Positions 1 to 6,498 of a stretch of DNA of 11,664 nt are shown here, one piece after another (positions within the stretch are counted from its first letter, which is position 1; the number at the start of each line of letters is the position of its first letter). The stretch covers positions 1 to 11,664 of the forward strand of contig JAZRXH010000092.1 in the NCBI GenBank assembly GCA_045600125.1, in the 5' to 3' direction. The notes under the pieces are model-generated. The model had not been told where the DNA came from, did not search any database, and was given only the letters and a program-made list of their open reading frames with translations. Source of the DNA: SIG622 sp045600125. GTDB taxonomy: Bacteria; Bacillota; Clostridia; Oscillospirales; CAG-382. Made by a program: the position numbers and the translations under genes.

Positions 1-63
1 AAGTTTTCGCAGAAAACTTTCTTCATCGGCACTCGTGCCGATGATTAGAACCGCATAGGTTCC
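1..63 (+). repeat. 63-bp inverted repeat, left arm (three hairpins)
   Basis: This segment is exactly the reverse complement of 11524-11586. It consists of three back-to-back hairpins: 1-8/12-19 (8-bp stem, GCA triloop), 24-31/36-43 (8-bp stem, CTCG loop) and 48-52/58-62 (5-bp stem, GCATA loop). Identity stops sharply after position 63, though weak similarity (ccttcggtg against ctttcggtg) continues for about ten bases. The repeat begins at the window edge, so it may extend further left; the right copy has at least one more stem base (T at 11587). No coding capacity is evident. It resembles an intergenic palindromic repeat unit; the copy number in the genome cannot be judged from here. Confidence 0.9.
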
Positions 64-130
64 GCCTTCGGTGACCGTTTGCTGTCGTTAAAATGCGAGG
101 GGCAGGCACAGTCGGAAGATATTGACATAA

Positions 131-189
131 AAAGTTTTCGAAGAAAACTTTAGCATGGAGCAAGCGCAAAAGAAGCGCTTGCGACAGGC
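131..189 (+). repeat. 59-bp two-hairpin repeat, copy A
   Basis: First of three direct copies (others at 10861 and 11204), differing from them at one base in the second loop. Hairpin one is a 9-bp stem (131-139/143-151) with a GAA triloop closed by C-G. Hairpin two is a 7-bp stem CAAGCGC/GCGCTTG with a 7-nt loop. It ends at GCGACAGGC and is followed directly by another hairpin (194-218). It lies in the gene-free zone downstream of tuf. No T-tract follows either stem, so it does not look like a standard intrinsic terminator. Confidence 0.9.
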
Positions 190-193
190 CGGC

Positions 194-218
194 GTCGGAG
201 GGCAACGCCCTATCCGAC
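194..218. other. Hairpin, counterpart of 11414-11442
   Basis: The stem GTCGGA/TCCGAC (194-199/213-218) encloses GGGC/GCCC (200-203/207-210) with an AAC loop and a TA bulge. The hairpin adjoining the other copy of the 100-bp element (11414-11442) has the same place and shape but a different third base pair: C-G here, A-T there, read in matching orientation. Retained pairing suggests a structured element. No T-run follows it on the minus strand, so terminator activity for tuf is doubtful. Confidence 0.75.
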
Positions 219-312
219 GGGCTCTTTTGGGTACTTTTGCAGCTCTTGGCAAAAGTACCACCCCCGTTCGTGTGCAATAAGGCGATTGCTACCCCTATGG
301 CGTGCGCCGAAA
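213..312 (-). repeat. Diverged ~100-bp repeat, left copy
   Basis: Read on the minus strand, this stretch aligns along its length to 11317-11419 on the plus strand, at roughly three-quarters identity by eye. Shared blocks include TTTCGG, CACGCC, TGCACAC, the palindrome at 230-259 and CAAAAGAGCCCGT. The palindrome has an 11-bp perfect stem (230-240/249-259) and an 8-nt loop. Its counterpart at 11373-11402 differs at two stem positions, both compensated by the partner base. Both copies also translate to similar peptides, but there is no ribosome binding site, and the stem conservation explains much of that similarity. Confidence 0.8.
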
Positions 313-451
313 ATGATTTCTTGATTGGGAAAGGAGAAAGACTAACAGCCTCTTCCGTCACGGCTGCGCCGTGCCGTCCTTCCCCGCCCCGCCCAAGGAT
401 AGAATTCAGGGGCAGGCGAAGCCTGCCCCCGAGATAAAAGCGAAAAGTCAA
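313..451. other. tuf 3' intergenic segment with two GC-rich hairpins
   Basis: There is no gene here. Immediately beyond the tuf stop lies a perfect 9-bp GC-rich stem, 409-417/421-429, with a GAA loop; its tip contains GCGAAGC, a sequence known to form an exceptionally stable DNA mini-hairpin. A second stem, 359-364/368-373 (CACGGC/GCCGTG), has a three-base loop. Either could stall RNA polymerase or protect the 3' end of the str transcript, but neither is followed by a T-run on the minus strand. The second is followed only by a loosely pyrimidine-rich stretch. The true end of the tuf transcript is therefore unclear. Confidence 0.6.
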
Positions 452-1657
452 TCAGTCAGCAACGTTGATAACGACGCCGGAACCAACTGTTCTGCCGCCC
501 TCACGGATAGCGAGACGGAGACCCTTTTCAGTAGCGATAGGAGTGATGAGCTCAACGTTCATATCAACGTTATCGCCGGGGTTGCACATTTCAACGCCGT
601 CGGGAAGAGTGATAACGCCGGTAACGTCGGTGGTTCTGAAGTAGAACTGAGGTCTGTAGTTGGAGAAGAAGGGCTTATGACGACCGCCTTCCTTTTCGGT
701 AAGAACGTAGACCTGAGCGGTGAACTTGGTGTAAGGATGAATGGTGCCGGGCTTAGCAAGAACCTGGCCTCTTTCGATGCCCTTCTTGTCGATACCACGG
801 AGGAGGCAGCCAACGTTGTCGCCTGCTTCAGCGTAGTCCATCATCTTGTGGAACATTTCGATACCGGTGATAACGGTCTGCTTCTTTTCGTCGGAGAGAC
901 CAACGATCTCTACAACGTCGTTCATCTTAACCTGTCCTCTTTCTACACGGCCGGTAGCAACGGTACCACGACCGGAGATGGAGAATACGTCCTCGACAGG
1001 CATAAGGAAGGGCTGGTCAGCAGCTCTGTCGGGAGTAGGAATGTACTCGTCAACAGCCTTCATGAGCTCGAGGATAGGCTGATATTCGGGAGCGGAGAGA
1101 TCGGTGCTTGCGGATTCAAGAGCGTCTCTTGCGGAGCCGCGGATGATCGGAATGTCGTCGCCGGGGAAGTCGTAGCTGGAGAGAAGGTCTCTGGTTTCCA
1201 TTTCAACGAGGTCGAGAAGCTCTTCGTCGTCTACCATGTCGCACTTGTTGAGGAATACAACGATTGCGGGAACGCCAACCTGACGGGCGAGAAGGATGTG
1301 CTCACGGGTCTGCTGAAGAGGACCGTCGGTACCTGCAACAACGAGGATCGCACCGTCCATCTGAGCCGCACCGGTGATCATGTTCTTAACGTAGTCAGCA
1401 TGGCCGGGGCAGTCAACGTGTGCGTAGTGTCTGTTATCGGTTTCATACTCAACGTGTCTGGTGTTGATTGTGATACCTCTTGCCTTCTCTTCGGGAGCGT
1501 TGTCGATCTGGTCGTATCTGAGGAATTCATTTACGCCGCTCTTGATGGAGAGAGTCTTGGTGATTGCTGCGGTAAGGGTGGTCTTGCCATGGTCTACGTG
1601 ACCGATGGTACCGATATTAACGTGGGGTTTTGTTCTTTCAAACTTAGCCTTTGCCAT
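452..1657 (-). CDS. tuf: Elongation factor Tu
   Basis: This gene encodes the GTPase that delivers aminoacyl-tRNA to the ribosomal A site in the cytoplasm. The 401-residue protein is full length for the family. G1 GHVDHGKT lies at residues 19-26, the switch I RGITINT motif near 60-66, G3 DCPGH at 82-86 and G4 NKCD at 137-140; beta-barrel domains 2 and 3 follow to the end. The ATG is preceded by AAGGAGG (1667-1673) at 9 nt spacing. It is the last gene of the str operon, 131 bp after fusA. Two details are unusual: the near-invariant DGPMPQTREH reads DGPLQQTREH (about residues 112-120), and the C-terminus ends NVAD where IIE-like endings are common. Nothing suggests inactivation. No rpsJ/S10 operon follows; instead the repeat block begins. 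Confidence 0.98.
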   Translation of the reverse strand: MAKAKFERTKPHVNIGTIGHVDHGKTTLTAAITKTLSIKSGVNEFLRYDQIDNAPEEKARGITINTRHVEYETDNRHYAHVDCPGHADYVKNMITGAAQMDGAILVVAGTDGPLQQTREHILLARQVGVPAIVVFLNKCDMVDDEELLDLVEMETRDLLSSYDFPGDDIPIIRGSARDALESASTDLSAPEYQPILELMKAVDEYIPTPDRAADQPFLMPVEDVFSISGRGTVATGRVERGQVKMNDVVEIVGLSDEKKQTVITGIEMFHKMMDYAEAGDNVGCLLRGIDKKGIERGQVLAKPGTIHPYTKFTAQVYVLTEKEGGRHKPFFSNYRPQFYFRTTDVTGVITLPDGVEMCNPGDNVDMNVELITPIATEKGLRLAIREGGRTVGSGVVINVAD

Positions 1658-1788
1658 TTTGAGTTTCCTCCTTAAAATTTAGTTTTTTTATTCACGGTGC
1701 GCTGCCTTATGCGGCTCGCCGCACCAAAATTGAACCAAACTGGTCGTAAAAGCCGTTTCGGAAACCGTCAGGGTCTCCGGACGGATCG
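1658..1788 (-). other. fusA-tuf intergenic spacer with hairpin
   Basis: The 131-bp spacer contains a stem GGTGCG/CGCACC (1696-1701/1720-1725) enclosing GCC/GGC (1704-1706/1713-1715). On the minus strand it is followed by an A-rich, not T-rich, stretch and then the tuf ribosome binding site, so it is not an intrinsic terminator. It could be an mRNA processing or stability element that lets tuf accumulate to a higher level than fusA; that role is inference. I see no convincing separate tuf promoter. Confidence 0.5.
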
Positions 1789-3888
1789 TCAGCCCTGTGC
1801 TCTGCCTCTCTTGGCAATGATGTCATCCATGATGGATCTGGGAAGCTCGGAGTAGTGGCTGGGTTCCATTACGTACTGACCTCTGCCCTGTGTCTTGGAA
1901 CGCAGGTCGGTAGCGTAACCGAACATGTTTGCAAGAGGAACGATGGAACGGATCTGCTTCGCACCGGAAACGTCGTCCATACCCTGAATCTGTCCTCTGC
2001 GGGAGTTGAGGTCGCCGATAACGTCGCCCATGTATTCATCGGGCACGATGTCTACGACCTTCATCATCGGCTCTGTGAGCACGGGGTCCGCCTTCCGGAG
2101 GGCTTCCTTCATCGCCATGGAAGCGGCGATCTTGAATGCCATTTCGGAGGAGTCGACTTCGTGGTAAGAACCGTCGTAAAGGGTGACCTTAACGTCCACA
2201 ACGGGATAACCGGCAAGCACGCCGCTGTTGAGAGCGGACTGGAAGCCGGCGTCGCAGGCGGGGATGTATTCCTTCGGAATGGCGCCGCCGACAACCTTGT
2301 TGACGAACTCATAGCCCTTGCCGGGTTCGTTGGGCTCTACGATGATCTTAACGTGACCGTACTGACCCTTACCGCCGGACTGCTTGGCGTACTTGTGATC
2401 AACATTCGCTTCCTTGCGGATGGTTTCCTTGTATGCGACCTGAGGAGCGCCTACGTTTGCTTCGACCTTGAACTCACGGAGAAGTCTGTCTACGATGATC
2501 TCAAGGTGGAGCTCGCCCATGCCTGCGATGATGGTCTGACCGGTCTCTTCATCGGTGTAAGCCTTGAAGGTCGGGTCTTCCTCGGCAAGCTTTGCAAGCG
2601 CAATACCCATCTTTTCCTGGCCCGCCTTTGTCTTCGGTTCGATAGCGACACGAATAACGGGCTCCGGGAACTTCATGGACTCAAGCACAACGGGATGATT
2701 TTCGTCACAGAGAGTATCACCGGTGGTGGAATTCTTGATGCCGATCACGGCTGCGATATCGCCGGCGTAGATCTCATCAACGTCTTCTCTGTGGTTGGAG
2801 TGCATCAGAACGATTCGTCCGAATCTTTCCTTTGCCTTCTTGTTGGGGTTGTAAACCGTGGAACCGGACGCAACGTGACCGGAGTATACACGGACGAAGC
2901 AAAGTCTTCCTACGAAGGGGTCGGTCGCGATCTTGAAGGCAAGAGCGGAGAACGGCTCTTCGTCGCTGGAGTGTCTTACTTCAACCGCTTCCTCATCGTC
3001 TTCGGGAAGCGTGGGGTTGATACCCTTGATCGGGGGAATATCCAGAGGAGAAGGCATGTAGTCGATGATGGCATCGAGCAGCTTCTGAACGCCCTTGTTT
3101 CTGTAAGAGGTACCGCAAACCACGGGAACCATGGTGTTGGCGATGGTGGACTTACGGATGGCGGTCTTGATCTCCTCAACGGTGAACTCCTCACCGTTCA
3201 TATACTTATCGAGAAGCGCTTCATCTGTCTCCGCAACATGCTCGATAAGCTCGGTGCGGTACTTCTCGGCAAGCTCCTTCATATCGTCGGGGATGTCCTC
3301 CTCGAGAATGTCGGTACCGAGGTCGTTGGTGTAGATGTACGCCCTCATGAGTACGAGGTCGATGATTCCCTTGAATGTTTCTTCTTTTCCGATAGGAAGC
3401 TGGATCGGCACTGCGTTGGCGTGCAGACGCTCCTTCATCATGTCGATAACACGATAGAAGTTTGCGCCCATGATGTCCATCTTGTTGACGTAAGCCATAC
3501 GGGGTACCTTGTACTCGTCGGCCTGACGCCATACGGTCTCGGACTGGGGCTCAACGCCGCCCTTGGCACAGAATACGGTGACCGAACCGTCGAGGACCTT
3601 CAGCGAACGCTGTACTTCAACTGTGAAGTCAACGTGGCCGGGGGTGTCGATGATGTTGATCCGGTTGTTCTTCCAGAAGCAGGTGGTAGCGGCGGAGGTA
3701 ATGGTGATACCTCTCTCCTGTTCCTGCTCCATCCAGTCCATCGTAGCCGTACCGTCGTGAGTCTCACCTATCTTGTGTGTTTTACCGGTGTAGTAAAGAA
3801 TACGCTCTGTGGTCGTAGTCTTACCAGCATCGATATGCGCCATGATACCGATGTTTCTGGTATCATGAAGTGAATACTGTCTCGGCAT
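1789..3888 (-). CDS. fusA: Elongation factor G
   Basis: EF-G is the translocase GTPase that moves tRNAs and mRNA through the ribosome and, with ribosome recycling factor, splits post-termination ribosomes. The 699-residue length is typical. G1 AHIDAGKT is at 17-24, G3 DTPGH at 81-85 and G4 NKMD at 135-138; the remaining domains II-V follow, ending RGRAQG. The N-terminus MPRQYSLHDTRNIGIMAHID is standard. ATG at 3888 has AAGGAG (3898-3903) at 9 nt spacing. It lies 21 bp after rpsG and is certainly co-transcribed with it. The opposite strand has a nearly full-length open frame (1855-3873), which is a codon-usage shadow. Homology to the tetracycline-resistance (TetM) branch is excluded by the conventional EF-G length and sequence. 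Confidence 0.98.
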   Translation of the reverse strand: MPRQYSLHDTRNIGIMAHIDAGKTTTTERILYYTGKTHKIGETHDGTATMDWMEQEQERGITITSAATTCFWKNNRINIIDTPGHVDFTVEVQRSLKVLDGSVTVFCAKGGVEPQSETVWRQADEYKVPRMAYVNKMDIMGANFYRVIDMMKERLHANAVPIQLPIGKEETFKGIIDLVLMRAYIYTNDLGTDILEEDIPDDMKELAEKYRTELIEHVAETDEALLDKYMNGEEFTVEEIKTAIRKSTIANTMVPVVCGTSYRNKGVQKLLDAIIDYMPSPLDIPPIKGINPTLPEDDEEAVEVRHSSDEEPFSALAFKIATDPFVGRLCFVRVYSGHVASGSTVYNPNKKAKERFGRIVLMHSNHREDVDEIYAGDIAAVIGIKNSTTGDTLCDENHPVVLESMKFPEPVIRVAIEPKTKAGQEKMGIALAKLAEEDPTFKAYTDEETGQTIIAGMGELHLEIIVDRLLREFKVEANVGAPQVAYKETIRKEANVDHKYAKQSGGKGQYGHVKIIVEPNEPGKGYEFVNKVVGGAIPKEYIPACDAGFQSALNSGVLAGYPVVDVKVTLYDGSYHEVDSSEMAFKIAASMAMKEALRKADPVLTEPMMKVVDIVPDEYMGDVIGDLNSRRGQIQGMDDVSGAKQIRSIVPLANMFGYATDLRSKTQGRGQYVMEPSHYSELPRSIMDDIIAKRGRAQG

Positions 3889-3909
3889 TAACTAAAACTC
3901 CTTGTGCTA

Positions 3910-4377
3910 TCAATAGCGGTAGTGAGCAAACGCCTTGTTTGCTTCCGCCATCTTATGTGTATCTTCTCTCTTCTTAACGGCAGAGCCCGTTCCGGCTACG
4001 GCGTCAAGGATCTCGCCTGCAAGTCTTTCGGACATTCTCTTCTCGCCTCTGGCTCTTGCATACGTGGTAAGCCAACGAAGACCGAGTGTCTGTCTTCTTT
4101 CGGGTCTTACTTCCATAGGTACCTGATAGGTAGAACCGCCGACACGGCGAGCCTTGACTTCAAGTACGGGCATGATGTTCTCGAGAGCCTTCTGGAAGGC
4201 ATCGAGGGGCGCCTGACCCTTGGACTCGATGATCTCGAATGCATCGTAAACAATTTTCTGAGCTACACCCTTCTTACCGTCGTACATGATGTTATTCACG
4301 AGCTTTGTTACGAGCTTGGAATTATACAGCGGATCCGGGAGAATCTCTCTTTTCGGTACAGAACCTCTTCTCGGCAC
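3910..4377 (-). CDS. rpsG: 30S ribosomal protein S7 (GTG start)
   Basis: S7 is the primary binding protein for the 3' major domain of 16S rRNA and nucleates assembly of the 30S head. I place the start at GTG 4377, giving a 155-residue protein beginning (M)PRRGSVPKREILPDP, the normal S7 N-terminus. A longer frame starting at GTG 4395 would add six residues but lies on top of the AAGGAGGG ribosome binding site, which sits about 8 nt upstream of 4377. The C-terminus AHYRY is close to the usual S7 end. It is the second gene of the str operon, preceded by an unusually long structured spacer (4378-4611) and followed after 21 bp by fusA. In E. coli, S7 represses its own operon by binding the rpsL-rpsG intergenic mRNA; the structure here may serve the same purpose. 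Confidence 0.97.
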   Translation of the reverse strand: MPRRGSVPKREILPDPLYNSKLVTKLVNNIMYDGKKGVAQKIVYDAFEIIESKGQAPLDAFQKALENIMPVLEVKARRVGGSTYQVPMEVRPERRQTLGLRWLTTYARARGEKRMSERLAGEILDAVAGTGSAVKKREDTHKMAEANKAFAHYRY

Positions 4378-4399
4378 TATACTTCCCTCCTTCACTAAA

Positions 4400-4485
4400 T
4401 TTCAGACCGCCGGTGCTTTGCGCCGTTCGCATCCCGGCTTCCCGGAAAACGGGGCGGTGATGCGGGATAATGCGGTCATCTGAAA
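4400..4485 (-). promoter_or_regulatory. Structured rpsL-rpsG spacer, candidate S7 site
   Basis: Upstream of the rpsG ribosome binding site a long-range inverted repeat pairs 4400-4410 with 4472-4485 (TTTCAGA-CCGC against GCGG-TCTGAAA, with a two-base bulge). Nested inside are GCATC/GATGC (4429-4433/4459-4463) and CCCG/CGGG with a GAAAA loop (4441-4444/4450-4453). The position, just upstream of rpsG in the str mRNA, matches where S7 binds for translational feedback in E. coli. Binding here is inference; the pairing is seen directly. The spacer of over 200 nt is long for this gene junction. Confidence 0.5.
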
Positions 4486-4585
4486 AATGAAATCACAGGT
4501 ACTCGAAAAATACCTTTTCGTCAGTGCGTAAGGCTGCACCATATCTATATGCGGACACGATTAGCCTTTAGCACAAACCATTTCT

Positions 4586-4601
4586 GCGTGATCTCTCACG
4601 C
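4586..4601 (-). other. GNRA-type hairpin after rpsL stop
   Basis: On the minus strand a perfect 6-bp stem GCGTGA/TCACGC closes a GAGA loop (4592-4595), which fits the GNRA tetraloop pattern. It starts about 10 nt downstream of the rpsL stop codon. No T-run follows, so it is unlikely to terminate transcription within the operon. It may contribute to mRNA stability, to a tertiary contact in the rpsL-rpsG spacer, or to modest attenuation. Confidence 0.5.
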
Positions 4602-4611
4602 TGTACGGAGC

Positions 4612-5034
4612 TTATTTCTTCTTTGCTTTTTCTTTCTTTGCACCGTACTTCGAACGGGACTGATTTCTCTTTGCTACGCCCTGGGTATCAAGGGTGCCTC
4701 TGATGATGTGGTAACGCACACCGGGAAGGTCCTTTACACGGCCGCCTCTTACAAGAACAACAGAGTGCTCCTGAAGGTTATGACCGATACCGGGAATGTA
4801 GGCAGTTACTTCAATTCCGTTTGTAAGTCTTACTCTCGCGATCTTTCGGATAGCGGAGTTCGGCTTCTTGGGGGTCTTGGTCGCAACCTTGGTGCAGACG
4901 CCTCTCTTCTGAGGTGCGGCAACGTCGGTGGCTACCTTCTTGATGGAGTTAAGACCCTTCTGAAGGGCAGGAGACTTAGACTTGTAAGTTACCTGCTCAC
5001 GTCCGTTTCTTACGAGCTGGTTAAGTGTAGGCAT
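4612..5034 (-). CDS. rpsL: 30S ribosomal protein S12
   Basis: S12 sits at the decoding centre of the 30S subunit and helps set translational accuracy. The 140-residue protein starts MPTLNQLVRNGRE and carries the TPKKPNSA block (about 54-61), GHNLQEHSV (84-92) and GGRVKDLPGVRYH (97-109), ending in the usual lysine-rich tail. Lysines corresponding to K56 and K101 (B. subtilis numbering), where streptomycin-resistance changes occur, are both unchanged, so the allele looks streptomycin-sensitive. ATG 5034 follows AGGAGG (5041-5046) at 6 nt spacing. It is the first gene of the str operon. rpoC and an L7Ae-like gene, which often lie just upstream in Firmicutes, are absent; the promoter is directly upstream instead. 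Confidence 0.98.
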   Translation of the reverse strand: MPTLNQLVRNGREQVTYKSKSPALQKGLNSIKKVATDVAAPQKRGVCTKVATKTPKKPNSAIRKIARVRLTNGIEVTAYIPGIGHNLQEHSVVLVRGGRVKDLPGVRYHIIRGTLDTQGVAKRNQSRSKYGAKKEKAKKK

Positions 5035-5147
5035 ATCGTTCCTCCTTCTTTACTATTCCCGCTTTCCGGCAAAACCTCTGCCGACACGGGTTATTGCGCT
5101 GTGTGCTCCGTGCACATCAAACACTGCGCACACAATACGACTTTATC

Positions 5148-5176
5148 ATTATAGCGTATTTTTCTTTGCTTGTCAA
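5148..5176 (-). promoter_or_regulatory. Sigma-A promoter of the str operon
   Basis: On the minus strand TTGACA (5171-5176) and TATAAT (5148-5153) are both perfect consensus with an ideal 17-bp spacer. Upstream of the -35 box is an A/T-rich stretch with short A and T tracts (to about 5230), suggestive of an UP element. Transcription should begin near 5141, giving a leader of about 105 nt before rpsL. That leader contains an inverted repeat GTGTGC/GCACAC (5101-5106/5128-5133), possibly a 5' stabilising hairpin. A perfect consensus promoter fits a translation operon expressed strongly in fast growth. Confidence 0.93.
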
Positions 5177-5190
5177 GGACTTTTTGAAAA

Positions 5191-5265
5191 TTAACATTTT
5201 ACCGCCTTATTATTCACCATTTGGAATAAAATTATGTGCCCCGGACGGCAATTTTAACATTACCG
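5191..5265 (+). promoter_or_regulatory. Candidate operator half-sites, 63 bp apart
   Basis: TTAACATTTTACCG (5191-5204) and TTAACATTACCG (5254-5265) are near-identical direct repeats in the divergent region, differing by a two-base insertion. Their starts are 63 bp apart, six helical turns at 10.5 bp, so they would face the same side of the helix. AraC-family proteins typically bind direct repeats and often loop DNA, and an AraC-family gene follows. The left site sits about 15 bp upstream of the str -35 box and the right one about 25 bp upstream of the araC-type -10 box. The operator role is inference. Confidence 0.35.
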
Positions 5266-5288
5266 TAACAGAAAAAAAGCCCGGAAAG

Positions 5289-5297
5289 TGGTATAAT
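5289..5297 (+). promoter_or_regulatory. Extended -10 promoter for the AraC-family gene
   Basis: TGGTATAAT at 5289-5297 is a perfect extended -10 element (TG-n-TATAAT). No good -35 box lies at 16-18 bp; the region there is A-rich. Transcription would start near 5304, leaving a leader of about 180 nt before the chosen start at 5487. A missing -35 with a strong extended -10 is common at promoters needing or tolerating an activator. Confidence 0.65.
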
Positions 5298-5360
5298 GGC
5301 AGAGAAGAGACGTGCTTACGGGAAAAGGCGGCGCCCTTGCGCACGGTTTTCCGATTTTCC

Positions 5361-5400
5361 CCGCATTTTTACGCATTCTTCCGCATTTTTCCGCATTTTT
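5361..5400. repeat. Four tandem 10-bp repeats with phased T-tracts
   Basis: Four consecutive 10-mers occur here: CCGCATTTTT, ACGCATTCTT, CCGCATTTTT, CCGCATTTTT. The preceding 20 bases (CGGTTTT, CCGATTTTCC) are degenerate relatives. T-tracts recurring about once per helical turn are the classic signature of intrinsically bent DNA. The array lies between the extended -10 promoter and the regulator's start codon, so it would also be transcribed into the leader. A binding array, a bend or an mRNA element are all possible. Confidence 0.8.
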
Positions 5401-5486
5401 CCGAAGCACGCAGGATGAAAATCCGGACGATCCGGACGGATAATTCAGAGGGAAGGGAGCTTTCGCACGGAGCGAAAGTCAGGGTC

Positions 5487-6386
5487 ATGACGATGACAGA
5501 CAAGAACGTGCTTTCCGGAAGCACGGTATTTGAACCGGGCCTTGTGAAGGTGACGTCTCTTCCGAGGAGCCACGCCACGCCTCTTTTATATCATGCGCAG
5601 GAATTCTGGGAGCTGATCTGCGTAGACAGCGGCTTTGCGCTTCTGGGCGGAGAAGGCAGCTCGGTGCTGCTGACGCCGGGAGACTTTGCGGTGATCGCCC
5701 CTCTCGAACGGCATTCGCTGGTCAAGGCGGAGGATGCGAAGCTCTACAGCTGTCTTTTCATGGAGAACGAGCTTGGCGAGAAGCGGGACGAGTTCTTTTC
5801 GATGCCGGGCATCGCTTCGCTGGTGAAAAAAATCCGGTCGGAAAAAAAGCCCGGGGAGGACGCCCGTTTTGAATGTCTGCGGCTCGACTATTCCGAGCGG
5901 TACGAATTCATCCGGCTTGCGGAGCGGATGAACGCCGAGCGCATAAGCAAGGACCGGGGCTGGCAGCTTCTTTTGCGTGCCCTGCTTTCCGAAATGCTGG
6001 TGTTCTGCTCCCGTCTCGACATCTCCGCCAAGCGCACCGAGCGCAGCGGCGACACGCCGGCGGGCATTTCACACAGACTGATAAAATATATTGAAGATAA
6101 TTACAGCCGCAACATCAGCTCCGCCGAGCTTGCAAAGGAATTCGGCTGCAGTGCGGAAACCCTGACGAAGCAGTTCCGCGCGGAGCTGTCCATCACGCCG
6201 ACGGAATATCTGCGGCGGTACCGCATCGCCAAGAGCATGGAGCTTCTGTGCGGCACCGATATGCCGGTGAACGACGTGGCGACCTCCTCCGGCTTTTCGG
6301 ATTTTTCGGCGTTCTCCCGTGTCTTCAAGCAGTATGAGGGAGACACCCCCAGCGCCTTCCGGAAAAAGATGCGCTTTTCCGAATGA
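5487..6386 (+). CDS. AraC-family transcriptional regulator with cupin sensor domain
   Basis: This is a DNA-binding regulator with an N-terminal cupin-type ligand domain (about residues 25-95, including YHAQEFWELICV and the LLTPGDFAVIAPLERH turn) and a C-terminal double helix-turn-helix (about 195-295; ISSAELAKEFGCSAETLTKQF, then MPVNDVATSSGFSDFSAFSRVFKQYEGDTPSAFRK). The second HTH has the family signature. I chose ATG 5487 (299 residues) because it matches family length; in-frame ATG 5415 (323 residues) lacks a good ribosome binding site. A purine-rich GGAAGGGAG at 5451-5459 is separated from 5487 by a 7-bp hairpin (5460-5466/5472-5478), which may bring it into range. Such proteins usually sense sugars or small metabolites and control adjacent genes; the downstream FAD oxidoreductase is the obvious candidate target. 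The ligand is unknown. Confidence 0.92.
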   Translation: MTMTDKNVLSGSTVFEPGLVKVTSLPRSHATPLLYHAQEFWELICVDSGFALLGGEGSSVLLTPGDFAVIAPLERHSLVKAEDAKLYSCLFMENELGEKRDEFFSMPGIASLVKKIRSEKKPGEDARFECLRLDYSERYEFIRLAERMNAERISKDRGWQLLLRALLSEMLVFCSRLDISAKRTERSGDTPAGISHRLIKYIEDNYSRNISSAELAKEFGCSAETLTKQFRAELSITPTEYLRRYRIAKSMELLCGTDMPVNDVATSSGFSDFSAFSRVFKQYEGDTPSAFRKKMRFSE

Positions 6387-6498
6387 CAAACGGCATAACA
6401 AGCAGCGGCTCTTTGCCGATTGCGTTTTTCTCCTGCCCCCCTCGCTTTCCCCTTTGGGAGCGGCGGCGGCTTACTACCTACCGAAAGGACTTTCTGTC
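6387..6498 (+). other. Spacer between regulator and oxidoreductase
   Basis: This 112-bp gap contains an imperfect stem CGCT..CCC/GGG..AGCG near 6440-6460 with no T-run after it, and no recognisable -10/-35 pair. Read-through from the regulator gene is therefore likely. The final bases hold the AAAGGA ribosome binding site (6484-6489) of the next gene. Confidence 0.45.

Noticed and set aside
23..451. Minus-strand 142-codon frame in the left repeat block, similar in part to a peptide frame at 10941-11417
   Set aside because: Starts at a TTG overlapping the tuf stop with no ribosome binding site. The similarity follows from the shared ~100-bp repeat, and changes preserve stems more clearly than codons.
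371..1675. 434-codon open frame opposite tuf
   Set aside because: Antisense shadow of EF-Tu; low-complexity Val/Gly/Asp-rich translation without domains.
1855..3873. 672-codon open frame on the plus strand opposite fusA
   Set aside because: It mirrors the EF-G gene codon for codon, has no family resemblance or ribosome binding site, and is explained by the codon bias of a highly expressed gene.
4486..4611. Internal promoter for rpsG-fusA-tuf
   Set aside because: No -35/-10 pair with acceptable spacing is visible on the minus strand, only isolated AT-rich words.
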